Part shown: positions 24,575-33,268 of the stretch, in pieces
How the letters are laid out: each line of letters begins with the position of its first letter
Position numbering within the stretch: position 1 is the stretch's first letter
DNA from: a virus
Virus record (IMG/VR): IMGVR_UViG_3300007074_000026
Span: 1 to 41,042 of that record
Strand: one strand, 5' to 3'
DNA: 41,042 nt
Translations under genes and position numbers: made by a program
The notes under the pieces: generated by a model
What the model saw: the letters and a program-made list of their open reading frames with translations, nothing else
Told to the model about the DNA's origin: nothing
The model's database searches: none

Positions 24575-25093
24575 ATGAGTGATTTAAGTAAATTTCATGA
24601 CAAGAAAATAGAAAAAGGTGAATTTGATCCAATTGTTGAATTATCCGTACATGGATTTTCCAGAACTGGTAAGAAACCAGAATGGGTTTATAAAAACCAT
24701 CGCAAATGGACAGAAGAAGAAATAACAGCAAATATCATTAAAGAATTAGGGGAGGATGTCGGACGTCCTCTTGGTTATAAAATCCTTGTAAAAGGATATA
24801 CAGGGTCTGAGTTTCAAGCACAAGAAAGAATAGAAAGCGAACTTGTCCTTCAACATAAGGGTTTGGTATTGGATATGGGTGATGAAGCTTTCTTAGGCGG
24901 TGCACATAGTCGATTCCCAAATGGTGGAAGAGTTGCAATTGGGGACTGGGTATCTTTTAGATGTTATGAACGTCAATTACACACTGTGAAAGATGAAGAA
25001 GGTCGAGATGTTGGATTCTTTGGACTTGTAGATGATGATAAGATTGATCTAATTATTAAAGAACCGGAACAAGTTCATTCCTGGAAAATATAA
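24575..25093 (+). CDS. GroES-like co-chaperonin candidate
   Basis: 172 aa. An N-terminal extension of about 80 residues precedes a Cpn10-like stretch: GRPLGYKILVKGYTG (about 81-95), HKGLVLDMGDEAFLG (about 110-124), FPNGGRVAIGDWVSFRCYER (131-150) and DVGFFGLVDDDKIDLIIKEP. In GroES the equivalent order is RPL.DR..VK, then a mobile loop, G.V...G, V..GD.V.F, then a final DI..I strand. The mobile-loop position (SELVL) lacks the standard GGIVL but keeps hydrophobic residues. It starts at 24575 with AAAAGGA upstream and is followed within 9 nt by the scaffold gene, so a role in capsid folding with the phage GroEL (2167-3813) is plausible. T4 gp31 is a known precedent. It could instead be a structural protein with a similar fold. 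Confidence 0.55.
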   Translation: MSDLSKFHDKKIEKGEFDPIVELSVHGFSRTGKKPEWVYKNHRKWTEEEITANIIKELGEDVGRPLGYKILVKGYTGSEFQAQERIESELVLQHKGLVLDMGDEAFLGGAHSRFPNGGRVAIGDWVSFRCYERQLHTVKDEEGRDVGFFGLVDDDKIDLIIKEPEQVHSWKI

Positions 25094-25102
25094 GGTAATA
25101 AT

Positions 25103-26272
25103 ATGTCTGCAAATATAGATGAAACTCAAGATTTAGCATTTGAAATGAGTGTTGACGATATCCTAAAGTCAGCTAGTGACAAAAAAACTTCTGATAATAC
25201 GACATCAGGAATTGGGGGAAATGATTCAAGTTCTTTCGATCCTTATGATATCAGTGCCCCCTATGGCAATGGAGTAGTAGAAGGAAGTGGTAGCGAAGAA
25301 AGTACTAATGGAGCTATCTACGACGCTCTTGATACCATTAAAGAAGAGGGAATTTCTTCAACGAATACTTCAGAAGAACAAGAAGAACAAGATTTTGATA
25401 CTGTTCCTAGAAAAGGAAAAAGAGAAAGAGAAGCTGAAAGAGAAATATGGGAGCAAGCTCAAATGCAAAGAGCACAGTATGAAAATGCTGCGCATCAATT
25501 GTCATTAGAAAATGCATATCTGAAAGAAGAAATTAATAAAAACAAAGTATCTAGTTATGACCATACTTTGAATGAGATTAATAATAAGATTTCTCAGACT
25601 GAAAACCTAATAGAAGAAGCTATCGACTCTGGTGATTCTAGAGCACAAGCCAGATATTATAAGGAAATGGGAACTTTAGCATCATATCAAGCAGATATGA
25701 CATTGAATAAAGAGAAATATATTGTACCTGATCAAGCTTATTATCCAGATTCTTCATATGCAACCCAAGCTCCAGCCCCTGCATCATATCAAATGCCGCC
25801 GCCGCAAGAAACGCTTCCACCTGCAACTCCTGAGTTTAGAGAATTCTTAGAAAGAAATCCTTATTTAAACCCAAGTAATCCTCGTTTTAAGTCAAACTTG
25901 ATGCCTATCGCAGAAGAAGCCTACAACAAAATTGAATTAGGATATGAAATAAACGGAAATCATAATCTAATAGGCAGTCGGGACCATATGAATTTAGTAG
26001 AACAAGAGATCAAAAACCAATTAGGTTTTGCGGGCGGTTCAAAAAATAATTCAACTAGAGGGTTTGGGACACGTCCTGCAGGTCTTCCTGTACGAAGAGA
26101 TAACGCACCCACAAATAGTGTTTATTTAAATCAAGCTGATAGAGAATGGGCGGCTAACGGTGGTGTTAGTGGGAAAGATAAGAATGAGCGAATAAGAAAC
26201 CTAAAAAATATTAGAAAAGTAAAAGCTAAGCTTGCAGGTCAAAATATGAAAATTATGGAAGAAATTAGATAA
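25103..26272 (+). CDS. Scaffolding protein candidate (389 aa)
   Basis: A highly charged, mostly helical protein: an acidic disordered N-terminus rich in Ser/Asp/Glu, a coiled coil at about 105-180 (KREREAEREIWEQAQMQRAQ, then LENAYLKEEINKNKV and NKISQTENLIEEAI) and a Pro/Gln-rich linker (about 222-240). A region with EFLERNPYLNPSNPRF follows, then a basic helical C-terminus (RNLKNIRKVKAKLAGQNMK). A coiled coil with a basic C-terminal helix that binds the coat is the P22-type scaffold plan. The block it sits in lies between portal and capsid, the usual place, but the strand is opposite to both. It overlaps the next gene by 1 base. Confidence 0.65.
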   Translation: MSANIDETQDLAFEMSVDDILKSASDKKTSDNTTSGIGGNDSSSFDPYDISAPYGNGVVEGSGSEESTNGAIYDALDTIKEEGISSTNTSEEQEEQDFDTVPRKGKREREAEREIWEQAQMQRAQYENAAHQLSLENAYLKEEINKNKVSSYDHTLNEINNKISQTENLIEEAIDSGDSRAQARYYKEMGTLASYQADMTLNKEKYIVPDQAYYPDSSYATQAPAPASYQMPPPQETLPPATPEFREFLERNPYLNPSNPRFKSNLMPIAEEAYNKIELGYEINGNHNLIGSRDHMNLVEQEIKNQLGFAGGSKNNSTRGFGTRPAGLPVRRDNAPTNSVYLNQADREWAANGGVSGKDKNERIRNLKNIRKVKAKLAGQNMKIMEEIR

Positions 26273-26808
26273 TGAAAAAATCAGACAATCAATCTAAAAT
26301 AGCAGCAGAATTAGAAGAAATTATGGATCTAGAGAGTGGTGTCTCTAGATCTAGGGCAGACGATGGAAGAGCCTTTGAAGAACGTGATGTACATGAAGAA
26401 GACAGCGCCGCCTATCTTCACCAAGGGATGCTATATGTTGACCCGAAACTATTGCGGGAAGATGAAGCCTATGCTTTCGTTCCTGTTTCTGTACGTGGAG
26501 AACCTAACTCTGAAAGAGAGCATGCCGCTATTCGTGAAGGATATAAACCTAAAGATATTAGTGGAATGCCAACTTTAATGAGGTTTACTCAAGGATTACG
26601 TGGAACACGTAACAGAGAAAAAGAGTTTAACTATTATGATGTAGGGGGACAATTATTCTGTTTCCGCCCGAAAGAGATGGATAAAAAGATTAGGGGGCAG
26701 TACCAAACTTCTAAAACATCTGCAAAAGCAATTGATAACTGGACAAGTCAATCTGGGACTCATTCAATTAACTTTGATCGTCAAAGAACTGGGGTTACAA
26801 GAGGCTAA
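26272..26808 (+). CDS. Hypothetical protein of the scaffold block (178 aa)
   Basis: A charged, soluble protein with no recognised family. It starts in a TAATG overlap with the scaffold gene, so it is co-translated. Segments such as YAFVPVSVRGEPNSEREHAA and FNYYDVGGQLFCFRPKEMD suggest a small folded domain of mixed structure. The C-terminus is basic and Ser/Thr-rich. It is followed by a strong bidirectional terminator. It may be a capsid assembly or minor head protein (position only). Confidence 0.55.
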   Translation: MKKSDNQSKIAAELEEIMDLESGVSRSRADDGRAFEERDVHEEDSAAYLHQGMLYVDPKLLREDEAYAFVPVSVRGEPNSEREHAAIREGYKPKDISGMPTLMRFTQGLRGTRNREKEFNYYDVGGQLFCFRPKEMDKKIRGQYQTSKTSAKAIDNWTSQSGTHSINFDRQRTGVTRG

Positions 26809-26828
26809 AACGCTGATTGGATAAAAAA

Positions 26829-26864
26829 AGGGGAAGAGGTATAAAACTCTTCCCTTATTTTTTT
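26829..26864. terminator. Bidirectional rho-independent terminator
   Basis: GGGAAGAG (26831-26838) pairs perfectly with CTCTTCCC (26847-26854) around 8 nt. A-rich sequence precedes it and TTATTTTTTT follows, so it works on both strands. It lies between the convergent stops of the 178-aa (+) and 105-aa (-) genes. Confidence 0.85.
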
Positions 26865-26870
26865 CTAAGG

Positions 26871-27188
26871 TTACTTAGAATCTTTACCCAACATCATCTT
26901 CATACGGTTCTTTTGATCCGCAGTGTCTAGTTTTCCTGCTGAAATTTTTGATACATCAATAGGTGTTGATTTTCCACCAGGGATTTCTCCACCGACTGCT
27001 CTTTTGCAACGAGTTGATGCAGAATCAGTTCCATAAAAAGCTCCACGAGATCCATTAGTTTGCTTGGTTTCGCCAAGAAGGATACGTACAGGATTAAGAT
27101 GGGCAGTTTCTTTGACCAATTCGCCAAAACTTTTAGTACAATTATACATAGATTCAGGGGCGGCAATCTTGCCACGAGTATTTTTCAT
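26871..27188 (-). CDS. Hypothetical protein downstream of portal (105 aa)
   Basis: A basic, Gly/Ser/Lys-rich protein with three Cys but no paired zinc motif (YNCTKSF, TRCKRAV). No recognised domain. The C-terminal helix (TADQKNRMKMMLGKDSK) is strongly basic. It is transcribed after the portal gene with a 66-bp AT-rich gap that contains an AAGG-type SD region, and is the last leftward gene before the terminator. Small basic proteins at this place can be head-assembly factors; no direct evidence. Confidence 0.5.
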   Translation of the reverse strand: MKNTRGKIAAPESMYNCTKSFGELVKETAHLNPVRILLGETKQTNGSRGAFYGTDSASTRCKRAVGGEIPGGKSTPIDVSKISAGKLDTADQKNRMKMMLGKDSK

Positions 27189-27254
27189 AAAAGGCTCCGT
27201 TATATTAATTAGCTAATTAAGGTTAGTCCGGTAATTCTTATATATATATTAGTC

Positions 27255-29906
27255 CTATTCTTGGGGGTCTACAAGACCATTATTCGGTACCTGTTCTATA
27301 ATCTCTGTATTATTCATAGGGTTATTATAATATTCTTCTTCAGTCATAGGAGGTTGCTCCATTGGTTCTTCTGAAGGAATAGAAGGCATCTCTTCCGGCA
27401 TATTCATAGTTGGATCTACAGGAGGTATTTCTGGTTCAAAAGAGCTATCTACAGGATGAACTTCTGGTTCAGGTGGAACCGGTAAAGGTTCAAGTCCTGT
27501 TTTGGATTCAATTTCATGCATCTTAATAATATAATTTAATTGAGCCTTATAAACTTCTAATTCTTCTTTATTATTATCAATAGATGCTTGTTGCCTATGC
27601 TCCATTAATGTAACCGCATTATTAAACTGATCTAATTGTGTTTTGTGTTGAAGTTTTAACCCTTCCATCTCAATTTTCAACTGCGCCTGTGAGTTTTTAG
27701 ACTCAATATCCATTTGCATCAGCTTCATGGCTTGTTCGTTTTCTGCTTGTTCTGGTGGTTGAGCTGCAGCCATTTGTTGCTGCATTTCTTGTAACAATTC
27801 TTGTGAGGCTGTCGCGGCGGCCACAGCAAGTTGGTTCTGTTGTTGACCATCTAATTGTTGTGGATCTTCTGGCATTTCAAAGCCTAGTTTCTGTTGCATT
27901 TGAACCATATACATAAGGGCCGTATGCTCTGCTACATGCGCTTGAATGATTTGAGCTACAGAAGGGTCAATAGAAGGATCTTGGAGCAAGGTCGTATGCG
28001 TTACTATATGTGCTTGATGATCTTGCCAAACACCTGCGCTTGCTGCTCCACCTGTCATCATAGAGGCATTTTCTGTCACAGGATCTAGAGGTTGCGTCTC
28101 CTCTTGTTTAGGCATGATGTTATTAATTTCTTCAGGTGTCAGATCTAGAGTTTCATAGACATGGTATAGCACGTCATACATGTTATGCAGATCGGGTGCC
28201 TGTTGGGCATATTTCAAAATAGTATCGGCTACAATTCTTTTTTGAAGTTTGTTTGTAAAGCTTGGGTCCGCAATAGGAATAACTTTAATGGCTTTCTGGA
28301 AATCTTGACGTGAAATAGTATATAACTTACCCGACCACATGAATTCTTGAGGTGCTTCTGGAAAATAAGTTGAATATATACGTTGCATAATATCAAAGAT
28401 ATTTTGAAGGCCTTTATAGATATTACCCAAGATATAAGACTGAAGAACCCCTGCTTGCTCTGCTTGTTCCAAGTAAGGAGCAACTGCAGTATTGGGTGCC
28501 AAAGGTTCAGAAAAAGAAGAAGAAATAGCAGCTGTGGCTTCAATTTTAGACTGTGCAAGACTCAACATTTCCATCGTAGTTGGTGATGGAGCTGGGAATT
28601 GCATCATCTTAACAACATCTTGTATATTCCCCATACGTGTATTTAAAGGGGTAATAGCGCCTGGTTGGTAAGTGATGCTGTTATCACTATTGTTAATCTC
28701 CCCTTGGGAATAGAATCCAGCTCCGAAGGTACTCATAGTATTGGAGTTTATTATCTGGCGTAAGGAAGCTTTAGCAATTTCTGCATTGTTTCCTGCTAAT
28801 TCTAATAGTCCCCAGCCTCTTTTTTCAATAGCAGTTCCATAAACGAATTCAGAATATCTATGTATCCTTGAATATGGGAATACATCTTTTTCCCAGTCTC
28901 TATATATCCCAACTATCTTTCTACTTTCGATATGAATGGCAACCCGATAAGGAAGCATTTCTTCATCATCATCAGTACTACTTTCTTTATCTCCTACAGA
29001 TATAGGGCTTAGATCCGTTTGAACCTGCCAGAAAGAATATAATTTCTTTTCGTCAGATGAAATAGATGCTTCGATATTATTGATTTCTTGGGCACGAACA
29101 AGATACGGTTCATCATTATCCTTATCAGAATTAGCAATAAGTTGCATTCCAGAGAATTCGCCGGCATCCCTCCTTATTTCCACTTCTTTTTCGGTCAGAA
29201 CTGTTTTTACAGTTATACGGCTTGCCCCATAAATAGTACAAGTTTCCCCATCCAAAGCAATTCTATCTGGTTTAATGAATTTAGTATAAGGACGTCCAGA
29301 TACTAGATCAACTTCAGTAACGGTATCAATTACACCAGTTAAGATACACCATAGAATGGCTTGTTTTATTTCAGGGATAAAGGTTGGGTCTAATTCTAAC
29401 AAGGCATAGTTATAATAGGCAGCAAGAGCTGCTCCTACTTCTTCTAATTCTTCTTCTGCATCATCTAATAACTGGGAATGAGCTATTCCAGTAGATGGGA
29501 AAAGGTGTGAAATTATCTTTGAATATATAAGAAGGGCTGAGTTAAGAAGAGTACTGTCATATCCACCAAAAGCGCCTGAAAAAGGCTCATCTAATTTCTC
29601 AGGTTTTAAACCAAGTAATTCTAATTTTTTGGCCTGTACTTCATTTGCTTCTATTACTACTTTGAAATCTGCTTCAATCTTAGGAATAAGATCATTTTCC
29701 ATTCTTCGTAGAACATCTGAATGAAGATTTTCAATAAGATTTCTATTAAAAGATAGATCTATTTCTCTAATTGGTTCAAATGATTCTTCTTCTAATTCAG
29801 ACCCCATATTCTGCACATCAGAAATTGTGGCCGGTAAATACTCTTGTGTCTGCATTTCTTCCGGCTGCGGAGCATTGTAAGAAGGGTCAAATGGATCATA
29901 AGACAT
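27255..29906 (-). CDS. Portal protein (883 aa)
   Basis: Directly follows terL, as expected for the portal. The N-terminal two-thirds holds portal-like features: a long N-terminal helical region, IKPDRIALDGETCTIYGASR followed by ITVKTVLTEKEVEIRRDAGE (about 210-250), a VAIHIESRKIVGIYRDWEKD strand set, then EFVYGTAIEKRGWGLLEL with long helices. The C-terminal 190 residues are different: a Gln/Met/Ala-rich coiled coil (about 690-790, QEMQQQMAAAQPPEQAE) that could form the barrel entering the head, as in P22, then a Pro/Glu-rich tail. At 883 aa it is longer than P22 portal (725 aa). AAAGG lies 8 nt before the ATG. It forms the dodecameric DNA channel and binds TerL. Confidence 0.8.
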   Translation of the reverse strand: MSYDPFDPSYNAPQPEEMQTQEYLPATISDVQNMGSELEEESFEPIREIDLSFNRNLIENLHSDVLRRMENDLIPKIEADFKVVIEANEVQAKKLELLGLKPEKLDEPFSGAFGGYDSTLLNSALLIYSKIISHLFPSTGIAHSQLLDDAEEELEEVGAALAAYYNYALLELDPTFIPEIKQAILWCILTGVIDTVTEVDLVSGRPYTKFIKPDRIALDGETCTIYGASRITVKTVLTEKEVEIRRDAGEFSGMQLIANSDKDNDEPYLVRAQEINNIEASISSDEKKLYSFWQVQTDLSPISVGDKESSTDDDEEMLPYRVAIHIESRKIVGIYRDWEKDVFPYSRIHRYSEFVYGTAIEKRGWGLLELAGNNAEIAKASLRQIINSNTMSTFGAGFYSQGEINNSDNSITYQPGAITPLNTRMGNIQDVVKMMQFPAPSPTTMEMLSLAQSKIEATAAISSSFSEPLAPNTAVAPYLEQAEQAGVLQSYILGNIYKGLQNIFDIMQRIYSTYFPEAPQEFMWSGKLYTISRQDFQKAIKVIPIADPSFTNKLQKRIVADTILKYAQQAPDLHNMYDVLYHVYETLDLTPEEINNIMPKQEETQPLDPVTENASMMTGGAASAGVWQDHQAHIVTHTTLLQDPSIDPSVAQIIQAHVAEHTALMYMVQMQQKLGFEMPEDPQQLDGQQQNQLAVAAATASQELLQEMQQQMAAAQPPEQAENEQAMKLMQMDIESKNSQAQLKIEMEGLKLQHKTQLDQFNNAVTLMEHRQQASIDNNKEELEVYKAQLNYIIKMHEIESKTGLEPLPVPPEPEVHPVDSSFEPEIPPVDPTMNMPEEMPSIPSEEPMEQPPMTEEEYYNNPMNNTEIIEQVPNNGLVDPQE

Positions 29907-29918
29907 TTAGTAGTACCT

Positions 29919-31577
29919 TTAATAAAATCGTTGCATTGTTGGCGATATAATATGGTCTTCGTTAAACAGAGGTTTATCGTTAACATTGTGAATCATTTCA
30001 CGGGAATTTATATAAAACAAACATTGGGTGAATGCGTCTACAATATCATTGCTTTCATTATTAGGGAATAAACTAATCAAGTGTAAGAATTCATTTCCAA
30101 ATAATTTAAAATATTTCTTAGGTATATATATTAGCCCACTTTCAATCAAATGGGAAATAGTTCTGAATCTTCTTACCTTAGCATTTCCCCCACTTCCTAT
30201 GCCATATTTAGCAGGGTTGAAGGGAAGAACAGGTACTTGGGCTTTTTTGAGTTCTTGTAATAAAGAAAGGCCATTTTGTGCGGCTTCAATCAATACAAGA
30301 TCTGGGGACATTCTTTCCAAATCTTTACGAGGGAATTTTAATATATCATAGAAGTTAAAGTACAAACGCCGGGCCCTATTCCTTAACTCAGGGAATTCTA
30401 CCCGTCCTCGCCATACAGATAACAACATAACTTTCATTTGGTTATCTTCATTACTTATTGTTTCATCTCTATAAACTCCTAGCGTTACACAAGCGGAGTA
30501 ACAAGATGTAGGCTTAGATGTAAGAGCGGTATCCCATCCTTGAATGATAAAATCAAATACAGGCAGATTTTCGCCCTCATACGTCTGGAACCACTCTCTT
30601 TTGCATATCCCACCCCCTTCAGGTGTAGGGCGTTGCTGGAGCTGTCCAGCGATGATATAGGGGTCATTCCCCCAGGCTGCCTTTAATCTTAGAACTTCTT
30701 CAGCCGTCCAGCGATCTTTCCATAATAATTCTCCTTCTTCTTTGCGTGGGTCCTCCCAAAGAGTAGGTTTATATATATTTCTAGATGGCTGCAGAATAGG
30801 AACTGTTTTACATCTTCTATTTTCTTCATATTCCATCGGCATGCATAAATGAACAACTTGATCTTTTTCATTTGCGAGGATGTAAGCACTTAGGTCTTGC
30901 TCATGTGTTCTCTGTTGAATAGTAACAAAGGCAGCTGTTGTTGGATTTTCAACACGTGTTGGCATAACTTTTCTATAAGTATCTGTTACTTGCTGCCGTG
31001 CGGTTGCGAAATGAACGTTCTTAATGTTATTAGGATCGTCTTGCACAACGACATCCGCCCCTTTACCCGTAATAGCACCGAATGATGAGCAAGCTCGTCT
31101 TTCGCCACCCTCTGCATTAAAAATGCTGCTCTTACTAATAGAAAGTAGGTCTAAGGAAGGATATAAAGATTTATAAGCATCGCTTTTAATAAATAAGCTA
31201 AAGATAAAAGAAGATTGAAAAGCGTTTGTTTCATCATAACTAGTAAAGATGAATTTCTTTTTAGGCCAGAATAGCCAAACCCACGCTGGCCATAATATAT
31301 TACTAATAACTGTTTTAGAACAACGAGGAGGTAGATTGATGACAATCTTTCTAATATGGCCCTCTGAAACAGCTTGCAAGTGATCTGCAAGTCCCCCTAC
31401 ATGCCAGTTATCTTGATAGTTACCAGCTCCTGGAACATCTGACCACATATCTTGGATGAACTTATAAAAGCTTGTTCTGTATATATCTAACTTAGCTTGT
31501 ACCTGGGGGGTAATAATATAAGAAGTGTGATCAACACTTTGATGGATTTTGCGTAAGGAATTTCTTATTTTTCCCAT
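29919..31577 (-). CDS. terL: Terminase large subunit (packaging ATPase-nuclease)
   Basis: 552 aa. ATPase: Walker A-like NLPPRCSKTV (81-90), a variant with Arg-Cys-Ser in place of the usual Gly-rich loop; Walker B GADVVVQDDPN (173-183); coupling motif FVTIQQRTHEQD (217-228). RNase H-like nuclease: GWD with Asp349, LVLIEAAQNG with Glu431, and SNDIVDAF with Asp511/Asp514. All three acidic sites are present. It starts in a TAATG overlap with the DUF5681-like gene, so the two are coupled. Residues about 35-85 are duplicated, with changes, in a chimeric frame at 34177-34407. It cuts and pumps phage DNA into the head through the portal. Confidence 0.92.
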   Translation of the reverse strand: MGKIRNSLRKIHQSVDHTSYIITPQVQAKLDIYRTSFYKFIQDMWSDVPGAGNYQDNWHVGGLADHLQAVSEGHIRKIVINLPPRCSKTVISNILWPAWVWLFWPKKKFIFTSYDETNAFQSSFIFSLFIKSDAYKSLYPSLDLLSISKSSIFNAEGGERRACSSFGAITGKGADVVVQDDPNNIKNVHFATARQQVTDTYRKVMPTRVENPTTAAFVTIQQRTHEQDLSAYILANEKDQVVHLCMPMEYEENRRCKTVPILQPSRNIYKPTLWEDPRKEEGELLWKDRWTAEEVLRLKAAWGNDPYIIAGQLQQRPTPEGGGICKREWFQTYEGENLPVFDFIIQGWDTALTSKPTSCYSACVTLGVYRDETISNEDNQMKVMLLSVWRGRVEFPELRNRARRLYFNFYDILKFPRKDLERMSPDLVLIEAAQNGLSLLQELKKAQVPVLPFNPAKYGIGSGGNAKVRRFRTISHLIESGLIYIPKKYFKLFGNEFLHLISLFPNNESNDIVDAFTQCLFYINSREMIHNVNDKPLFNEDHIISPTMQRFY

Positions 31578-31894
31578 TATTTCAGAAGCCGTTCATTTAA
31601 TTTTAGAATTTCTTCTTCTTGTTCATGTACTTCTATAGCCCTTACCTGCATGTTTAACAAAGATCCCATCTTATGAGCTTCGTCTATGTTCAACTTACCG
31701 TCACTCAGCATTTGAACAATAGATCCATATGCTTTGACGACATCAGATGACGTTTGGCATTGTGGTAAGTTATATGTAGTTCTTTCTTTTCCATGGGCAG
31801 TATAGTAATCAAGCGCTAACTTAGCAGACGGTAAATCTCCCCGAGTTGCTTTATCTAATAACTGCTCAATAACCTCATTAACTTTATCTTGCAT
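31577..31894 (-). CDS. DUF5681-like terminase-associated protein (105 aa)
   Basis: Helical protein: VIEQLLDKATRGDLPSAKLA, then LDYYTAHGKERTTYNLPQC, then SDVVKAYGSIVQMLSDGKLN, then IDEAHKMGSLLNMQVRAIEV. This is the C-terminal half of the alphaproteobacterial DUF5681 family (..A..GD..A.RL.LDR..P..K.R...F.LP......A..A...I......G.LTP.EA..L..L......). The usual N-terminal NPxGRPxGxxN segment is missing. Family members sit directly before terL and are thought to act as or with the small terminase subunit. Gene order and the 1-bp overlap with terL fit. The upstream gene ends at the adjacent base. Whether this protein or the HTH protein at 34827-35435 is the true TerS cannot be settled here. Confidence 0.65.
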   Translation of the reverse strand: MQDKVNEVIEQLLDKATRGDLPSAKLALDYYTAHGKERTTYNLPQCQTSSDVVKAYGSIVQMLSDGKLNIDEAHKMGSLLNMQVRAIEVHEQEEEILKLNERLLK

Positions 31895-32314
31895 CTAATC
31901 AATCGAATTAATTCTGGTGATGATTCTTTCTATTAAATAATCTTGAATATAAACTATTCCATCTGGTTCTAAACTTTCGTTCATGAAATGGTAATGGGGG
32001 CTATTTTTATACCAGCTTATATCTTTAGATTCATTTAATGGAAGACTTTCGCTCCATACGAAAGGAACTTCTATATATTGCACGATGAATAATTTACCGC
32101 ACTTTTCAGGAATAGTATCAACGACAATACCGTTACCGCCAAGTCTTTCTCTTTCTATTATTTTCGCACGATTAACTGGTAACACACCAATCATATTATG
32201 AATTAGTCCCTTTGGAGGGGAATAATCTTTGATGTTTTCAATGAATGAATCATCTTCAATAATAATTGGATTAGTTTTTTCTAAAATTTTTTTCTTAAAG
32301 TCATAATATTTCAT
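31895..32314 (-). CDS. Hypothetical protein, first gene of the packaging operon (139 aa)
   Basis: No family recognised. A mixed alpha/beta soluble protein with features of a small nucleic-acid or metal-binding fold, such as GKLFIVQYIEVPFVWSESLP and SPHYHFMNES. The stop is immediately adjacent to the start of the DUF5681-like gene, so it is co-transcribed with terL and portal. It is divergent from the HTH regulator at 32415; the 100-bp AT-rich gap should carry both promoters. Confidence 0.55.
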   Translation of the reverse strand: MKYYDFKKKILEKTNPIIIEDDSFIENIKDYSPPKGLIHNMIGVLPVNRAKIIERERLGGNGIVVDTIPEKCGKLFIVQYIEVPFVWSESLPLNESKDISWYKNSPHYHFMNESLEPDGIVYIQDYLIERIITRINSID

Positions 32315-32414
32315 GAAAGTTTACTTTATATTTTGTATGATTTAATTTATACTTTTTTATAAATATAGCCTATTTTAGGAATTTTAAAATAATAAATTTA
32401 AAGAGTAATAAATT

Positions 32415-32687
32415 ATGAGTGAATCCAATATCCATATCGGATTTTATATTAAAGATGAGTATGTAGACAAATGTGGCCTACGTCGCAAGTTTATTTGTAA
32501 GAAACTTAATATGAAATACACAACTTTACATCAACTTTTACACGGTCAACGTAGATTATCCCCTGTATGCGGCCTACGTCTGGCTGAATATTTTAGTAAA
32601 CCTTCTAATTATTTTCTACAAAAACAGCTGGACATGGAAATCCAAAAAGCTATTGAACTAGAGAAGCAATCAAGAGATGAACTCTAA
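32415..32687 (+). CDS. HigA/XRE-type helix-turn-helix regulator
   Basis: 90 aa. IGFYIKDEYVDKCGLRRKFI, then CKKLNMKYTTLHQLLHGQRR and LSPVCGLRLAEYFSKPSNYF, match the HigA-type XRE domain: a recognition helix with T-L-H-Q-L-L, then L.P..ALRLA..F......W. Such proteins are antitoxins or phage repressors. No HigB toxin gene is adjacent, so a repressor or Cro-like role is more likely. It is divergent from the packaging operon and overlaps the following zinc ribbon gene by 11 bp. AAAGAG about 14 nt upstream is a distant SD. Confidence 0.7.
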   Translation: MSESNIHIGFYIKDEYVDKCGLRRKFICKKLNMKYTTLHQLLHGQRRLSPVCGLRLAEYFSKPSNYFLQKQLDMEIQKAIELEKQSRDEL

Positions 32688-32907
32688 CGAAAATATAGAA
32701 AAAATAACATATAGATGTGATAGATGTTCCAGCCCGAATATTGTTAGGTCTGGACGTATAGGCAATAAGAAACGTTGGAAATGCAAAAATTGTCGTAAAT
32801 ACACGTCATATCCTCTTGCGGTTTCTAGCCCTTTTATTAAAAAAGAAGAGGGATTTAGCTTTAAGAAATTCATTAAAGATGTATGGGAATGTATTAAAGA
32901 CCATTAA
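32677..32907 (+). CDS. Small zinc ribbon protein (76 aa)
   Basis: Contains C-x2-C...C-x2-C: YRCDRCSSPNIVRSGR, then RWKCKNCRKYTSYP. This resembles the N-terminal zinc ribbon of IS1 InsA and other transposases, followed only by a short Lys/Phe-rich helix. No catalytic domain follows, so it is a stand-alone DNA-binding ribbon or a fragment. Translation is coupled to the XRE gene by an 11-bp overlap, suggesting a joint regulatory role. Confidence 0.6.
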   Translation: MNSNENIEKITYRCDRCSSPNIVRSGRIGNKKRWKCKNCRKYTSYPLAVSSPFIKKEEGFSFKKFIKDVWECIKDH

Positions 32908-33268
32908 ACTAGTTGAGAAAATAGAGGCACACACAAGGAAAGGAAAAAAATATCGTTAAAACAATAATAAAGTATGTGCCTCAAGTATGTATAACAAATA
33001 ACAACTACTATATATTCTTACTATTTAATAGATATTATTTCAACCATAAAAAAAAGGGGCCATTTCTAGCCCCTTCAGTCTAACAGGGAGGCATAACCAA
33101 CTTGTTCTTACTAGGGAGTAGAATGAACAGGAAGCTAGTTACTAAAATCAATATATCCCGGAAAACAAACCTTTGTCAACTTTTTTTTAATAGTAAAACA
33201 TAATTTTTTCTACTATTTAAATTAAAATTATTATACTATATTGTAATTATATGGAAAAGGAAAAGGAA
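32908..33268. other. Intergenic region before the repeat island
   Basis: About 360 bp without a supported gene. It holds a leftward terminator (33047-33075), a T-rich stretch at 33180-33189 and AT-rich sequence that probably contains the promoter for the rightward repeat gene. The purine run GGAAAAGGAAAAGGAAATG at the right edge gives two possible SD sites. Confidence 0.5.
33047..33075 (-). terminator. Leftward rho-independent terminator
   Basis: On the minus strand AAGGGGC pairs with GCCCCTT around a short loop (GGGGC at 33056-33060 and GCCCC at 33069-33073 on the plus strand) and is followed by eight or nine T. It would stop leftward read-through from the repeat/small-terminase genes before the regulator pair. 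On the plus strand no T-run follows. Confidence 0.75.

Noticed and set aside
32677-32907. Insertion sequence (IS1-like InsA) call for the zinc ribbon gene
   Set aside because: Only the ribbon is present, with no InsB/DDE domain, no terminal inverted repeats and no target duplication; it is coupled to the regulator gene instead.
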